This document shows, in pieces, positions 1-6,362 of a stretch of DNA of 17,294 nucleotides. Source of the DNA: an uncultured Eubacteriales bacterium (GTDB lineage: Bacteria; Bacillota; Clostridia; Peptostreptococcales; Anaerovoracaceae). The stretch is from NCBI GenBank assembly GCA_902797405.1, contig CADBSP010000113.1:1-17294 (forward strand), given 5' to 3'. How positions within the stretch are numbered: the first letter of the stretch is position 1; each line of letters starts with the position of its first letter. The notes under the pieces are model-generated. The model saw nothing but the letters and a program-made list of their open reading frames with translations, had not been told where the DNA came from and made no database searches. Both the position numbers and the translations under genes were made by a program.

Positions 1-562
1 GACGCTCCAGAGCAGCATCCTGCTCAACGTATTTCCTGTATTCGTCCAAGGTAGTCGCACCAATACAATGGAGTTCTCCTCTAGCCAGCTTCGGTTTAAG
101 GAGATTACCTGCATCCATCGATCCTTCTGCCCTACCGGCACCGACGATATTATGAATCTCATCGATAAAAAGAATGATTTTTCCCTCGGACTTTTCAACC
201 TCATTTATGACTGCTTTTAGACGCTCTTCGAATTCACCTCTGAACTTGGCTCCGGCAATCAAAGCACCCATATCCAGTGCGTAGATGGTTTTATCTTTTA
301 GACCTTCTGGCACATCTCCTTTAAGTATTCTTTGTGCCAACCCCTCTACTACAGCAGTCTTACCAACTCCCGGTTCACCGATTAAAACCGGATTGTTCTT
401 GGTTCTTCTGGATAGAATCTGGATGGTATGTCTGATTTCCTGATCGCGACCAATTACAGGATCCAGCTTGCCTTTTCGTGCCAGTTCCACCAGGTCCGAA
501 CCATATTTGGATAAAACATCTTCGTTTTCATCCGGATTTTGATATACGTATCTTTCATTCAT
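1..562 (-). CDS. clpB: ClpB-type AAA+ disaggregase lacking the N-domain (partial, cut by the left edge)
   Basis: ATP-driven disaggregase of the Hsp100 family; with DnaK/DnaJ/GrpE it rescues aggregated proteins in the cytoplasm. The first 187 residues are present. After about 16 poorly conserved residues the AAA1 domain begins at once (KYGSDLVELARKGKLDPVIGR, about 19-39). Walker A GEPGVGKT is at 62-69, the pore-loop segment AGAKFRGEFEER at 103-114, Walker B LFIDE at 131-135 and sensor-1 GATT at 168-171. The wording matches ClpB better than ClpC or ClpL. The usual N-domain of about 140 residues is absent. The ATG at 560-562 has a GGGGGA Shine-Dalgarno site 8-9 nt upstream, and an in-frame TAA lies about 27 nt further up, so no longer N-terminus is possible. 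A CIRCE operator and promoter lie about 180 nt upstream. The middle domain and AAA2 fall outside the window, so the full class is inferred. Confidence 0.9.
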   Translation of the reverse strand, partial: MNERYVYQNPDENEDVLSKYGSDLVELARKGKLDPVIGRDQEIRHTIQILSRRTKNNPVLIGEPGVGKTAVVEGLAQRILKGDVPEGLKDKTIYALDMGALIAGAKFRGEFEERLKAVINEVEKSEGKIILFIDEIHNIVGAGRAEGSMDAGNLLKPKLARGELHCIGATTLDEYRKYVEQDAALER

Positions 563-745
563 TTTGCAAATCCCCCTTTGAATTTGTTAATTACTATACT
601 TTTTTATTCCTTTTATTTGTTAACTTTATTCTTTTGGATTATCTTCTTTTATATTGAATTATCTTTATTAAAACAGTTATTTGCTCAAACTGTATTTATG
701 CATTACTTTTTACACTCTATTTCCTTCTATACCCCGTCCGAAAGG

Positions 746-774
746 AATATAACACAAAAATTAGCACTCTTCAA
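746..774 (-). promoter_or_regulatory. Sigma-A-type promoter of clpB
   Basis: On the minus strand TTGAAG (769-774) is followed after exactly 17 bp by TATATT (746-751). The -35 box lies inside the CIRCE element, so bound HrcA would cover it. Transcription would start near 739, giving an untranslated leader of about 175 nt before the ATG at 562. Confidence 0.75.
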
Positions 775-787
775 TAGAGAGTGCTAA
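761..787. promoter_or_regulatory. CIRCE operator (HrcA binding site)
   Basis: TTAGCACTC (761-769), nine spacer bases, then GAGTGCTAA (779-787): a perfect match to the CIRCE inverted repeat. In Gram-positive bacteria CIRCE binds the heat-shock repressor HrcA, normally upstream of groESL and hrcA-grpE-dnaK. Its only downstream gene here is clpB, which places clpB in the HrcA regulon. hrcA itself is not in the window. Confidence 0.97.
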
Positions 788-883
788 AAATTTATAGATA
801 ATTCTATTTGAACGACTGCAACAGTGTTGAGACCCTTGGTTTAATAATATTTTGCTTTATTGCTAGTGTAACTTTCCCAACCT

Positions 884-1606
884 CTATAACGCCAGAATTT
901 TGATAAAGAGTCCATATATAAAGTTTACGGCCGGACCGAGAATTAGGCTGGTTCCTCCGAATAGTATGAGGATAATCAGAATTAATCCACCCTTGGAATA
1001 AAGTGAATAGTACCAACTGTATTTAGATAGATCAAAGATTTGTGTCAGAATATTAAATCCGTCCAGCGGTGGCACAGGAAGCAGGTTAAATACCATGAGA
1101 ACAATGTTAATTGAAATCATATATTGTAGAATATCAGTTACTACACCTCCAACTGTGGAGAACAAAAATCCATTAGTGCCTGCAGACACTACAAATCTTA
1201 GAACCAATGCAGATACAAGTGCAATAAGGAAATTCATTGTAACACCTGCTACTGCGACAAGCGCCTCGTCTCTACGGCGGTGCTTATAATAATTGGGGTT
1301 TACCTGAACAGGGATTCCCCATCCAAATCCTGCAAAGATTAAGCAAAGGAGTCCCATTGGATCTACGTGAGATATTGGATTAATAGTCACACGACCCTGA
1401 CTTCTTGGTGTTGGGTCTCCCAACCTGTCTGATACTATGGCATGACCAAATTCATGAAGAGACAGCCCAACTATGATAGCCGGAAGCATCAAAAGATGCG
1501 TGGTAAGCCAAGCAACAGGATCGCTCACTCCTCTTCTAAACATACGCATAATGATAAGTACCATTATCATTATGAGCATTGGATTCATGTTTTTAAATCT
1601 ATTCAT
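884..1606 (-). CDS. Site-2-type membrane zinc metalloprotease (peptidase family M50)
   Basis: A 240-residue polytopic membrane protein. The zinc motif HEFGH is at 51-55 inside a hydrophobic segment (LPAIIVGLSLHEFGHA), and the third ligand Asp182 lies in NLLPVPPLDG (174-183), the usual second M50 signature. Four or more hydrophobic segments are visible (about 10-22, 35-57, 115-140, 160-180, 207-232). It resembles the small YwhC-like M50 proteins, which lack PDZ or CBS domains and whose substrates are mostly unknown. It probably cuts membrane proteins within the bilayer. The ATG at 1604-1606 has only a weak AAGAG ahead of it, and a stronger GGGGAG lies 14 nt upstream; Met7 is a possible alternative start. 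It stands alone between miaB and clpB with a possible promoter of its own. Confidence 0.92.
   Translation of the reverse strand: MNRFKNMNPMLIMIMVLIIMRMFRRGVSDPVAWLTTHLLMLPAIIVGLSLHEFGHAIVSDRLGDPTPRSQGRVTINPISHVDPMGLLCLIFAGFGWGIPVQVNPNYYKHRRRDEALVAVAGVTMNFLIALVSALVLRFVVSAGTNGFLFSTVGGVVTDILQYMISINIVLMVFNLLPVPPLDGFNILTQIFDLSKYSWYYSLYSKGGLILIILILFGGTSLILGPAVNFIYGLFIKILAL
1547..1574. repeat. Perfect 11-bp inverted repeat inside the M50 5' coding region
   Basis: CATAATGATAA (1547-1557) and TTATCATTATG (1564-1574) are separated by six bases. In the mRNA this is a hairpin covering about codons 11-20, within the first transmembrane segment (LIMIMVLIIM). It is AT-rich, so its stability is modest. Confidence 0.7.
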
Positions 1607-1637
1607 TACTCTTAACTATACTCCCCTTCTAAATCTA

Positions 1638-1667
1638 TTTATATTTCATCAATTTATTATTCATCAA
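1638..1667 (-). promoter_or_regulatory. Possible promoter of the M50 protease gene
   Basis: TTGATG (1662-1667) and TATAAA (1638-1643) are separated by 18 bp, which would start transcription about 25 nt before the ATG at 1606. The 154-bp gap after miaB contains no hairpin with a T tract. AT-rich DNA gives many such matches, so this is tentative. Confidence 0.35.
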
Positions 1668-1760
1668 ATGACTCTTTACAAAACACTTATATTCCAGGTT
1701 AATCATCTTAATTGGTTTTATTATGCTTCTTAGATAACTGTAGCCTTCGCATTAATATAA

Positions 1761-3224
1761 TCACTCAACTATTCGTCCTTCCAGGCTGAATGTCTTGGTC
1801 CCTGTGATTTCAATGTCTATGGTTCTTCCAACAAGCTTATCCATGCATGTCTCAAACGATGTCCCTTCTACTGAGAAATTCACCAGTTTAAAGCCATCGG
1901 TTCTTCCGGATAGAGCAAATGGATTGTTTCTACTCGGCCCCTCAACCAATACCTTTTCAATACGGCCCATGTACTCGGAATTCTTTCTCTCACTAATAGT
2001 ATTTACCGCGTCAACCAATCTGTTAAACCGCTCGTGTTTAATTTCTTCCGGAATCTGGTCCTCATATTTCTCTGCAGGAGTACCCTGCCTTACCGAATAA
2101 AGGAAGGTGAATGCAGAATCATATTCCACCTCATTAACCAGGGAAAGTGTCTCTTCGAAGTCTTCTTCCGTTTCTCCGGGGAAACCAACAATGATGTCTG
2201 TGGATATTGTAATCTCAGGTACTGCAGATCTTAGTTTTTTTATAAGTCCAAAATAATGCTCTCTGTTATATACCCTGTTCATTCTCTTTAGAACTCTATC
2301 CGAGCCTGCCTGAACAGGAAGATGGATGTTCTTACAGAGCTTGTCGCAGTCAGCAAAAGCCTGAATTAGCTCATCTGATAAATCCTTTGGATGTGAGGTC
2401 ATGAAACGGATTCGTTCCAGACCTTCTATATCGTTGAGTTTATATATTAGTTCAGCAAAGCTAGTATATTTACCGGAATGCATTGTGGATTCCACACCCG
2501 AGTCATCTAACTCATCAGAATTCGCATCGGAGTAATAGCTATTGCTATTGCTATTGCTATTGTTATTGATATTGCTATTGTTATCAGTATTCTCCGAATA
2601 ACCCTTGTATGAATTGACGTTTTGTCCGAGGAGCATTATCTCTTTAACTCCGTCAGCAACCAATGCTTCCACTTCTTTTATAATCGCTTCCGGGGCTCTG
2701 CTCTTTTCTCTTCCTCTGGTATATGGAACGATGCAATAAGTACAGAAATTGTTGCACCCGAACATGATATTTACCAAAGCTTTATGCTTGAACAAGCGCT
2801 CCGCAGGAAGGTCTTCTGCAATCACATCGGTGTCCGGCCATATGTCAATAATCTTTGATTTCTCGGCACTTACCTTGTCCAGAAGAATAGGCAAAGTGTG
2901 CAAATTATGAGTCCCGAATACGATATCCACCCAAGGATATTTGGCCTTCAAAGTATCTATAACGGGTTGTTGCTGCATCATACAGCCGCAGACACAAACT
3001 AAAAAATCCCCGTTTTCATGGCGATTCTTAAGCTGTCCCAGGGTACCGAAAAATCTTTTGTCGGCATTTTCTCTAACACTGCAGGTATTGAGGATTTCAA
3101 TATCAGCATCACGGACATCGTCGACTCGTTTTAATCCCTTCTCTATTAACAGGCCGGCCATGATTTCAGAGTCGTGCTCGTTCATCTGGCAGCCGAAAGT
3201 TGTTATGTGAAATGTTTTAGACAT
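1761..3224 (-). CDS. miaB: tRNA-2-methylthio-N6-dimethylallyladenosine synthase
   Basis: Radical-SAM methylthiotransferase that converts i6A37 to ms2i6A37 in tRNAs reading UNN codons. The N-terminal UPF0004 domain carries the auxiliary cluster cysteines C12, C48 and C81. The radical-SAM triad CNNFCTYC is at 157-164, and a TRAM RNA-binding domain is at the C-terminus (about 418-487). At 487 residues it is longer than a typical MiaB. The excess is a hydrophilic insertion at about 209-254, right after the conserved GQNVNSY and before FAELI, rich in Asn and Ser and encoded by a hexanucleotide microsatellite. It starts 8 nt after the plsY stop, and I see no Shine-Dalgarno site in that gap, so translation may depend on coupling to plsY. 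The family assignment is certain; the effect of the insertion is unknown. Confidence 0.97.
   Translation of the reverse strand: MSKTFHITTFGCQMNEHDSEIMAGLLIEKGLKRVDDVRDADIEILNTCSVRENADKRFFGTLGQLKNRHENGDFLVCVCGCMMQQQPVIDTLKAKYPWVDIVFGTHNLHTLPILLDKVSAEKSKIIDIWPDTDVIAEDLPAERLFKHKALVNIMFGCNNFCTYCIVPYTRGREKSRAPEAIIKEVEALVADGVKEIMLLGQNVNSYKGYSENTDNNSNINNNSNSNSNSYYSDANSDELDDSGVESTMHSGKYTSFAELIYKLNDIEGLERIRFMTSHPKDLSDELIQAFADCDKLCKNIHLPVQAGSDRVLKRMNRVYNREHYFGLIKKLRSAVPEITISTDIIVGFPGETEEDFEETLSLVNEVEYDSAFTFLYSVRQGTPAEKYEDQIPEEIKHERFNRLVDAVNTISERKNSEYMGRIEKVLVEGPSRNNPFALSGRTDGFKLVNFSVEGTSFETCMDKLVGRTIDIEITGTKTFSLEGRIVE
2541..2582. repeat. Hexanucleotide microsatellite inside miaB
   Basis: Seven tandem hexamers on the plus strand: ATTGCT three times, then ATTGTT, ATTGAT, ATTGCT, ATTGTT. 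On the coding strand the main unit is AGCAAT (Ser-Asn). Units are multiples of three, so gain or loss changes protein length without a frameshift. Confidence 0.9.
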
Positions 3225-3232
3225 AGTTTATT

Positions 3233-3949
3233 TTAAAAATCCAAATTGATTGTATTTTCTTCTCCTTTTAGTATTCTGGAAATGTTTGAACGGTGTTTGA
3301 AAATCAAAATCACAACTATCAAAATATATGGCAGTATTCTTAGCCAGAATCTTGGTACTGCGTCTCTCAAATAATAATCGGTGCTGGCACCTGCAACTGA
3401 AATACTTCTGGCTATCTTAAAACCATACTTAAGGTAGGCAACCAGGAACGAAAGTGCTGCCATGATGGATCCTAGCGACACCATTTTTGATATCGAAACA
3501 ACGAGCACGAAAACGAATAAGGTTAGAACCGCCATTCTCCAGTTGGTTGCTATGATAACTCCAAATGCAGTTGCTACACCCTTTCCTCCTTTAAAGTCCA
3601 ATAAAACTGGCCAAACATGTCCCAAGAACACTGCCAATGCTGACCAGGCGGAAACCAGGTAGATGTGTTCAACATAAAGTCCACCACCTGTAATCGATGG
3701 ACTGTTAATCACATTGATCATCAGGTTAAAGGCCAATCTGGTAGCAATGAGGCCTTTTAGCACATCGACCGCAAGGGTAATTATCGCAGGTTTTGGTCCC
3801 ATGGTTCTAAGAACATTTGTCGCTCCAGCATTCCCACTCCCGGCCTTCTTTATATTGAAGCCGGCCTGATTGGCCAATATGGTAGCAGGAGACACATTCC
3901 CCATGAAATATGCCAGTATTGTTATCATTATTTCGACTAATATAAGCAT
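3233..3949 (-). CDS. plsY: Acyl-phosphate:glycerol-3-phosphate acyltransferase
   Basis: Integral membrane enzyme that transfers the acyl group from acyl-phosphate (made by PlsX, also in this window) to sn-glycerol-3-phosphate, giving lysophosphatidic acid. All three PlsY motifs are visible: SGNAGATN (38-45), GHVWPVLLDFKGGKGVAT (110-127), and HRSNISR (219-225) near the C-terminus. Hydrophobic segments fall at about 3-16, 54-73, 97-118, 130-155 and 203-217. It is somewhat longer (238 residues) than the usual 200 or so, mainly through a looser stretch at about 76-98. The AGAGGA Shine-Dalgarno site sits 6-7 nt before the ATG and overlaps the end of der (gap 14 nt), so it is very probably co-transcribed with der and miaB. 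Confidence 0.97.
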   Translation of the reverse strand: MLILVEIMITILAYFMGNVSPATILANQAGFNIKKAGSGNAGATNVLRTMGPKPAIITLAVDVLKGLIATRLAFNLMINVINSPSITGGGLYVEHIYLVSAWSALAVFLGHVWPVLLDFKGGKGVATAFGVIIATNWRMAVLTLFVFVLVVSISKMVSLGSIMAALSFLVAYLKYGFKIARSISVAGASTDYYLRDAVPRFWLRILPYILIVVILIFKHRSNISRILKGEENTINLDF

Positions 3950-3963
3950 TTTCTTTCCTCTGT

Positions 3964-5286
3964 TTACTGTTCCTTCTCGCCCTTTTCTCTATATACGAAT
4001 TTTATGGACGTCCCCTCAAATCCGAAGGCATCTCTTATCCTGTTTTCCAGGTATCTAGCATATGAAAAATGCATCAAGTCCCTTTTATTTATCGAGAAGG
4101 AGAATAGCGGTGGCTTTTCTCCAATCTGCGCTGAATAATAAATCTTTAGTCTCTTTCCCTTATCCGATGGCGGCGGATTCATCATCATGGCATCGGAAAT
4201 CAAACTGTTAAGCTGACCCGTTGGAACTCTGAAGCTACGCTTCTCCTGAACGTACTTAACCTTCTCCATGACCTCGGAAAGCCTTTGTTTCTTAAGTGCG
4301 GAAATGAAGATAATCGGAGCATAGGACATGAACAAAAGCTCTGCCTGAAGTTTCCTGGTAAAGTCTCGCATGGTGTTGGTTTCTTTTTCAACCAAATCCC
4401 ATTTATTGACCACGACGATTATGCCCTTACCTTCCTCGTGGGCAACACCTGCGATTTTCTTATCCTGCTCAGTCAGTCCTTCTGCACCATCAATCATCAA
4501 AAGACATACATCGCATCTTTCAATGCTGGCGATGGCTCTGATGACACTGAATCTTTCAATATCTTCATTCACTTTGCTCTTGCGCCTGATGCCGGCAGTA
4601 TCGATAAGAATATATCTTTCACCATCGTGAACCATAGGAGTATCTATGGAATCTCTGGTGGTTCCGGCAATATCCGAAACGATAACTCTGTTCTCATCCA
4701 GCAAAGCATTTACCAGGGATGACTTTCCTACATTTGGTTTTCCGATAATCGCAACCTTAACCGCATCCTCGTCTTCGCTCTCACCTTCAGGAAATGCACT
4801 TACTATTTCATCCAGAACATCGCCAAGGTTTGTCATATTGGCAGCGGAAATCGGAATAGGTTCTCCAATTCCAAGGTCATAGAAATCATAGAAACTATCG
4901 GGAAGTTTATTTGGTATATCGATTTTATTTACGAGCAAAATGACCTTCTTCCCGGTTCGTCTGAGCATATTGGCAACTTCCTCGTCAGCGGAAGTAAGCC
5001 CATCTTTTCCATCTACCAAAAAGAGAATTACATCTGCCATATCCATGGCCATCTGCGCCTGTTCTCTCATTTGAGAAAGAATCACATCTTTGCTGTCAGG
5101 TTCAATTCCTCCGGTATCGATTAAATCGAAATAGACACCGTTCCACTCAGCTTCGGCGTAGATTCTGTCGCGCGTAACACCGGGAGTATCCTCCACTATT
5201 GCCACTCGGCGACCGACTATTCTGTTGAAAAAGGTGGATTTACCAACATTAGGTCTTCCAACCACCGCAACGATTGGTTTACTCAT
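3964..5286 (-). CDS. der: Ribosome-assembly GTPase Der (EngA)
   Basis: Double GTPase needed for maturation of the 50S ribosomal subunit. The 440 residues contain two complete G domains: first, GRPNVGKST (10-18), DTGGI (57-61), NKID (120-123); second, GKPNVGKSS (182-190), DTAGI (229-233), NKWD (294-297). A KH-like RNA-binding domain follows from about 350 to the end. An acidic linker (EGESEDED, 167-174) joins the G domains, as is usual for the family. The ATG has a GAGGAAG Shine-Dalgarno site. A perfect short palindrome lies just upstream (5302-5318). The order der-plsY is common in Firmicutes. Confidence 0.98.
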   Translation of the reverse strand: MSKPIVAVVGRPNVGKSTFFNRIVGRRVAIVEDTPGVTRDRIYAEAEWNGVYFDLIDTGGIEPDSKDVILSQMREQAQMAMDMADVILFLVDGKDGLTSADEEVANMLRRTGKKVILLVNKIDIPNKLPDSFYDFYDLGIGEPIPISAANMTNLGDVLDEIVSAFPEGESEDEDAVKVAIIGKPNVGKSSLVNALLDENRVIVSDIAGTTRDSIDTPMVHDGERYILIDTAGIRRKSKVNEDIERFSVIRAIASIERCDVCLLMIDGAEGLTEQDKKIAGVAHEEGKGIIVVVNKWDLVEKETNTMRDFTRKLQAELLFMSYAPIIFISALKKQRLSEVMEKVKYVQEKRSFRVPTGQLNSLISDAMMMNPPPSDKGKRLKIYYSAQIGEKPPLFSFSINKRDLMHFSYARYLENRIRDAFGFEGTSIKFVYREKGEKEQ

Positions 5287-5301
5287 TTGTCTTCCTCAGT
5301 G

Positions 5302-5318
5302 ATGACTTTTAAAGTCAT
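5302..5318. promoter_or_regulatory. Perfect palindrome upstream of der
   Basis: ATGACTTT (5302-5309), one central base, then AAAGTCAT (5311-5318). It lies in the 98-bp ftsY-der gap, immediately before the der Shine-Dalgarno site. It could be an operator or a small RNA hairpin limiting der translation; it has no T tract, so it is not a terminator. Confidence 0.5.
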
Positions 5319-5384
5319 ATGTATTTAATGTATTTTTATGTAAGTTCCGGACATAGTTCCTAAATAATAGTTTATGATTCTAAT

Positions 5385-6284
5385 TTATGAATTGAAAATG
5401 GTTCCGGCAAAATGTCTCGGAATGAATTCCTGTAGATCCCCTATCTTTTCTCCAACACCGATGAACTTTATCGGAATATTGAATTGTTCAGTAACTGTAA
5501 TTGCTATACCGCCCTTTGCTGTGCCATCCAATTTGGTCAGTATTATTCCTGAAATCTCTGCAGCTTCATTGAATTCCTTCGCCTGAGATATAGCATTCTT
5601 TCCGGTTGTCGCATCCAGAACCAGGAGAGTTTCTCTGGCAGCTTCCGGGTATTCCTTATCTATTACCTTATTCATCTTTTCTAGCTCTGCCATAAGGTTC
5701 CTCTTTGTTTGGAGTCTTCCTGCTGTATCGCATATGAGGACGTCTATACCTTTTGCTTTTGCAGACTGAATAGCGTCATATATGACCGAGGCAGGATCTG
5801 CCCCTTCCTGGTGTCTAACCGTGTTTACGCCGATTCTGTCGCCCCAGATTTCAAGCTGCTCTCCTGCTGCTGCACGGAATGTGTCGGCGGCAGCAAGCAT
5901 GACAGTCTTTCCCTGTGACTTAAGTCTGTGTCCCAGTTTGGCAATAGATGTTGTTTTGCCTCCCCCGTTAATTCCTATCATCAAAATTACGAGAGGAGTC
6001 TTATTCGTGAGCTTATTTCTGTCCCCCTTATCAATGCTCCAAGTAATTACATTTACCAGGGAGTCCTTCACTCTATCGGGGTTTTTGATGTTATTAAACT
6101 TAATATGGTCCTTTAGATCCTGCATGATGCGCATGGTTGTATCCATACCGATATCGGATGTGATGAGAATCTCTTCCAACTCATCATAGAGATTATCATC
6201 TATTTCCTGATAACCATTTAATGCATTGGTTATACGTTCGGACAGTCGACCAAAGAATCCCTTTTTTTCTTCTATTACAGGCAT
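5385..6284 (-). CDS. ftsY: Signal recognition particle receptor FtsY
   Basis: SRP-type GTPase that docks the Ffh-ribosome complex at the membrane for co-translational insertion. It consists of the NG domains only: an N-terminal helical bundle (about 1-90), then P-loop GINGGGKTT (104-112), ADTFRAAA (133-140), DTAGR (186-190), TKLD (250-253) and the closing GVGEKIGDLQEF motif (276-287). The acidic A domain found in E. coli FtsY is absent, giving a compact 299 residues as in other Firmicutes. The P-loop has Gly where many family members have Val (NGGGK rather than NGVGK), and Ser for Thr after the TT. An AGGAG Shine-Dalgarno site lies 6 nt before the ATG. It follows smc after a 78-nt gap with no clear terminator. 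Confidence 0.98.
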   Translation of the reverse strand: MPVIEEKKGFFGRLSERITNALNGYQEIDDNLYDELEEILITSDIGMDTTMRIMQDLKDHIKFNNIKNPDRVKDSLVNVITWSIDKGDRNKLTNKTPLVILMIGINGGGKTTSIAKLGHRLKSQGKTVMLAAADTFRAAAGEQLEIWGDRIGVNTVRHQEGADPASVIYDAIQSAKAKGIDVLICDTAGRLQTKRNLMAELEKMNKVIDKEYPEAARETLLVLDATTGKNAISQAKEFNEAAEISGIILTKLDGTAKGGIAITVTEQFNIPIKFIGVGEKIGDLQEFIPRHFAGTIFNS

Positions 6285-6362
6285 CGTTTCTCCTTACTTA
6301 ATTATCCTAGTTGTCAAATAGTTTTTTTTGATTGTATGTTTAATCAACACTTTATTCTTCTA

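Larger units (their letters stand above)
563..883. other. Intergenic region between the M50 protease gene and clpB
   Basis: This 321-bp stretch holds the CIRCE element and the clpB promoter. The remaining 175 nt upstream of clpB is very AT-rich with stops in all minus-strand frames, so it is not a decayed N-domain. A weak imperfect hairpin at 811-828 (ACTG-CAA-CAGT core) lies after the M50 stop but has no T tract, so I do not call it a terminator. Confidence 0.6.

Noticed and set aside
539..787. Plus-strand hydrophobic 82-residue frame between clpB and the M50 gene
   Set aside because: It overlaps the clpB start, leader, promoter and CIRCE element, and its composition is just that of AT-rich DNA.
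804..1016. Minus-strand 70-residue frame overlapping the end of the M50 gene
   Set aside because: It lies within a different frame of a clear protease gene and has no recognisable content.
6304..6352. Terminator between smc and ftsY from TTGATT and AATCAA with an eight-base T run
   Set aside because: On the minus strand the hairpin is followed by A residues, not T, so it cannot terminate the smc transcript. The stem is only 6 bp.
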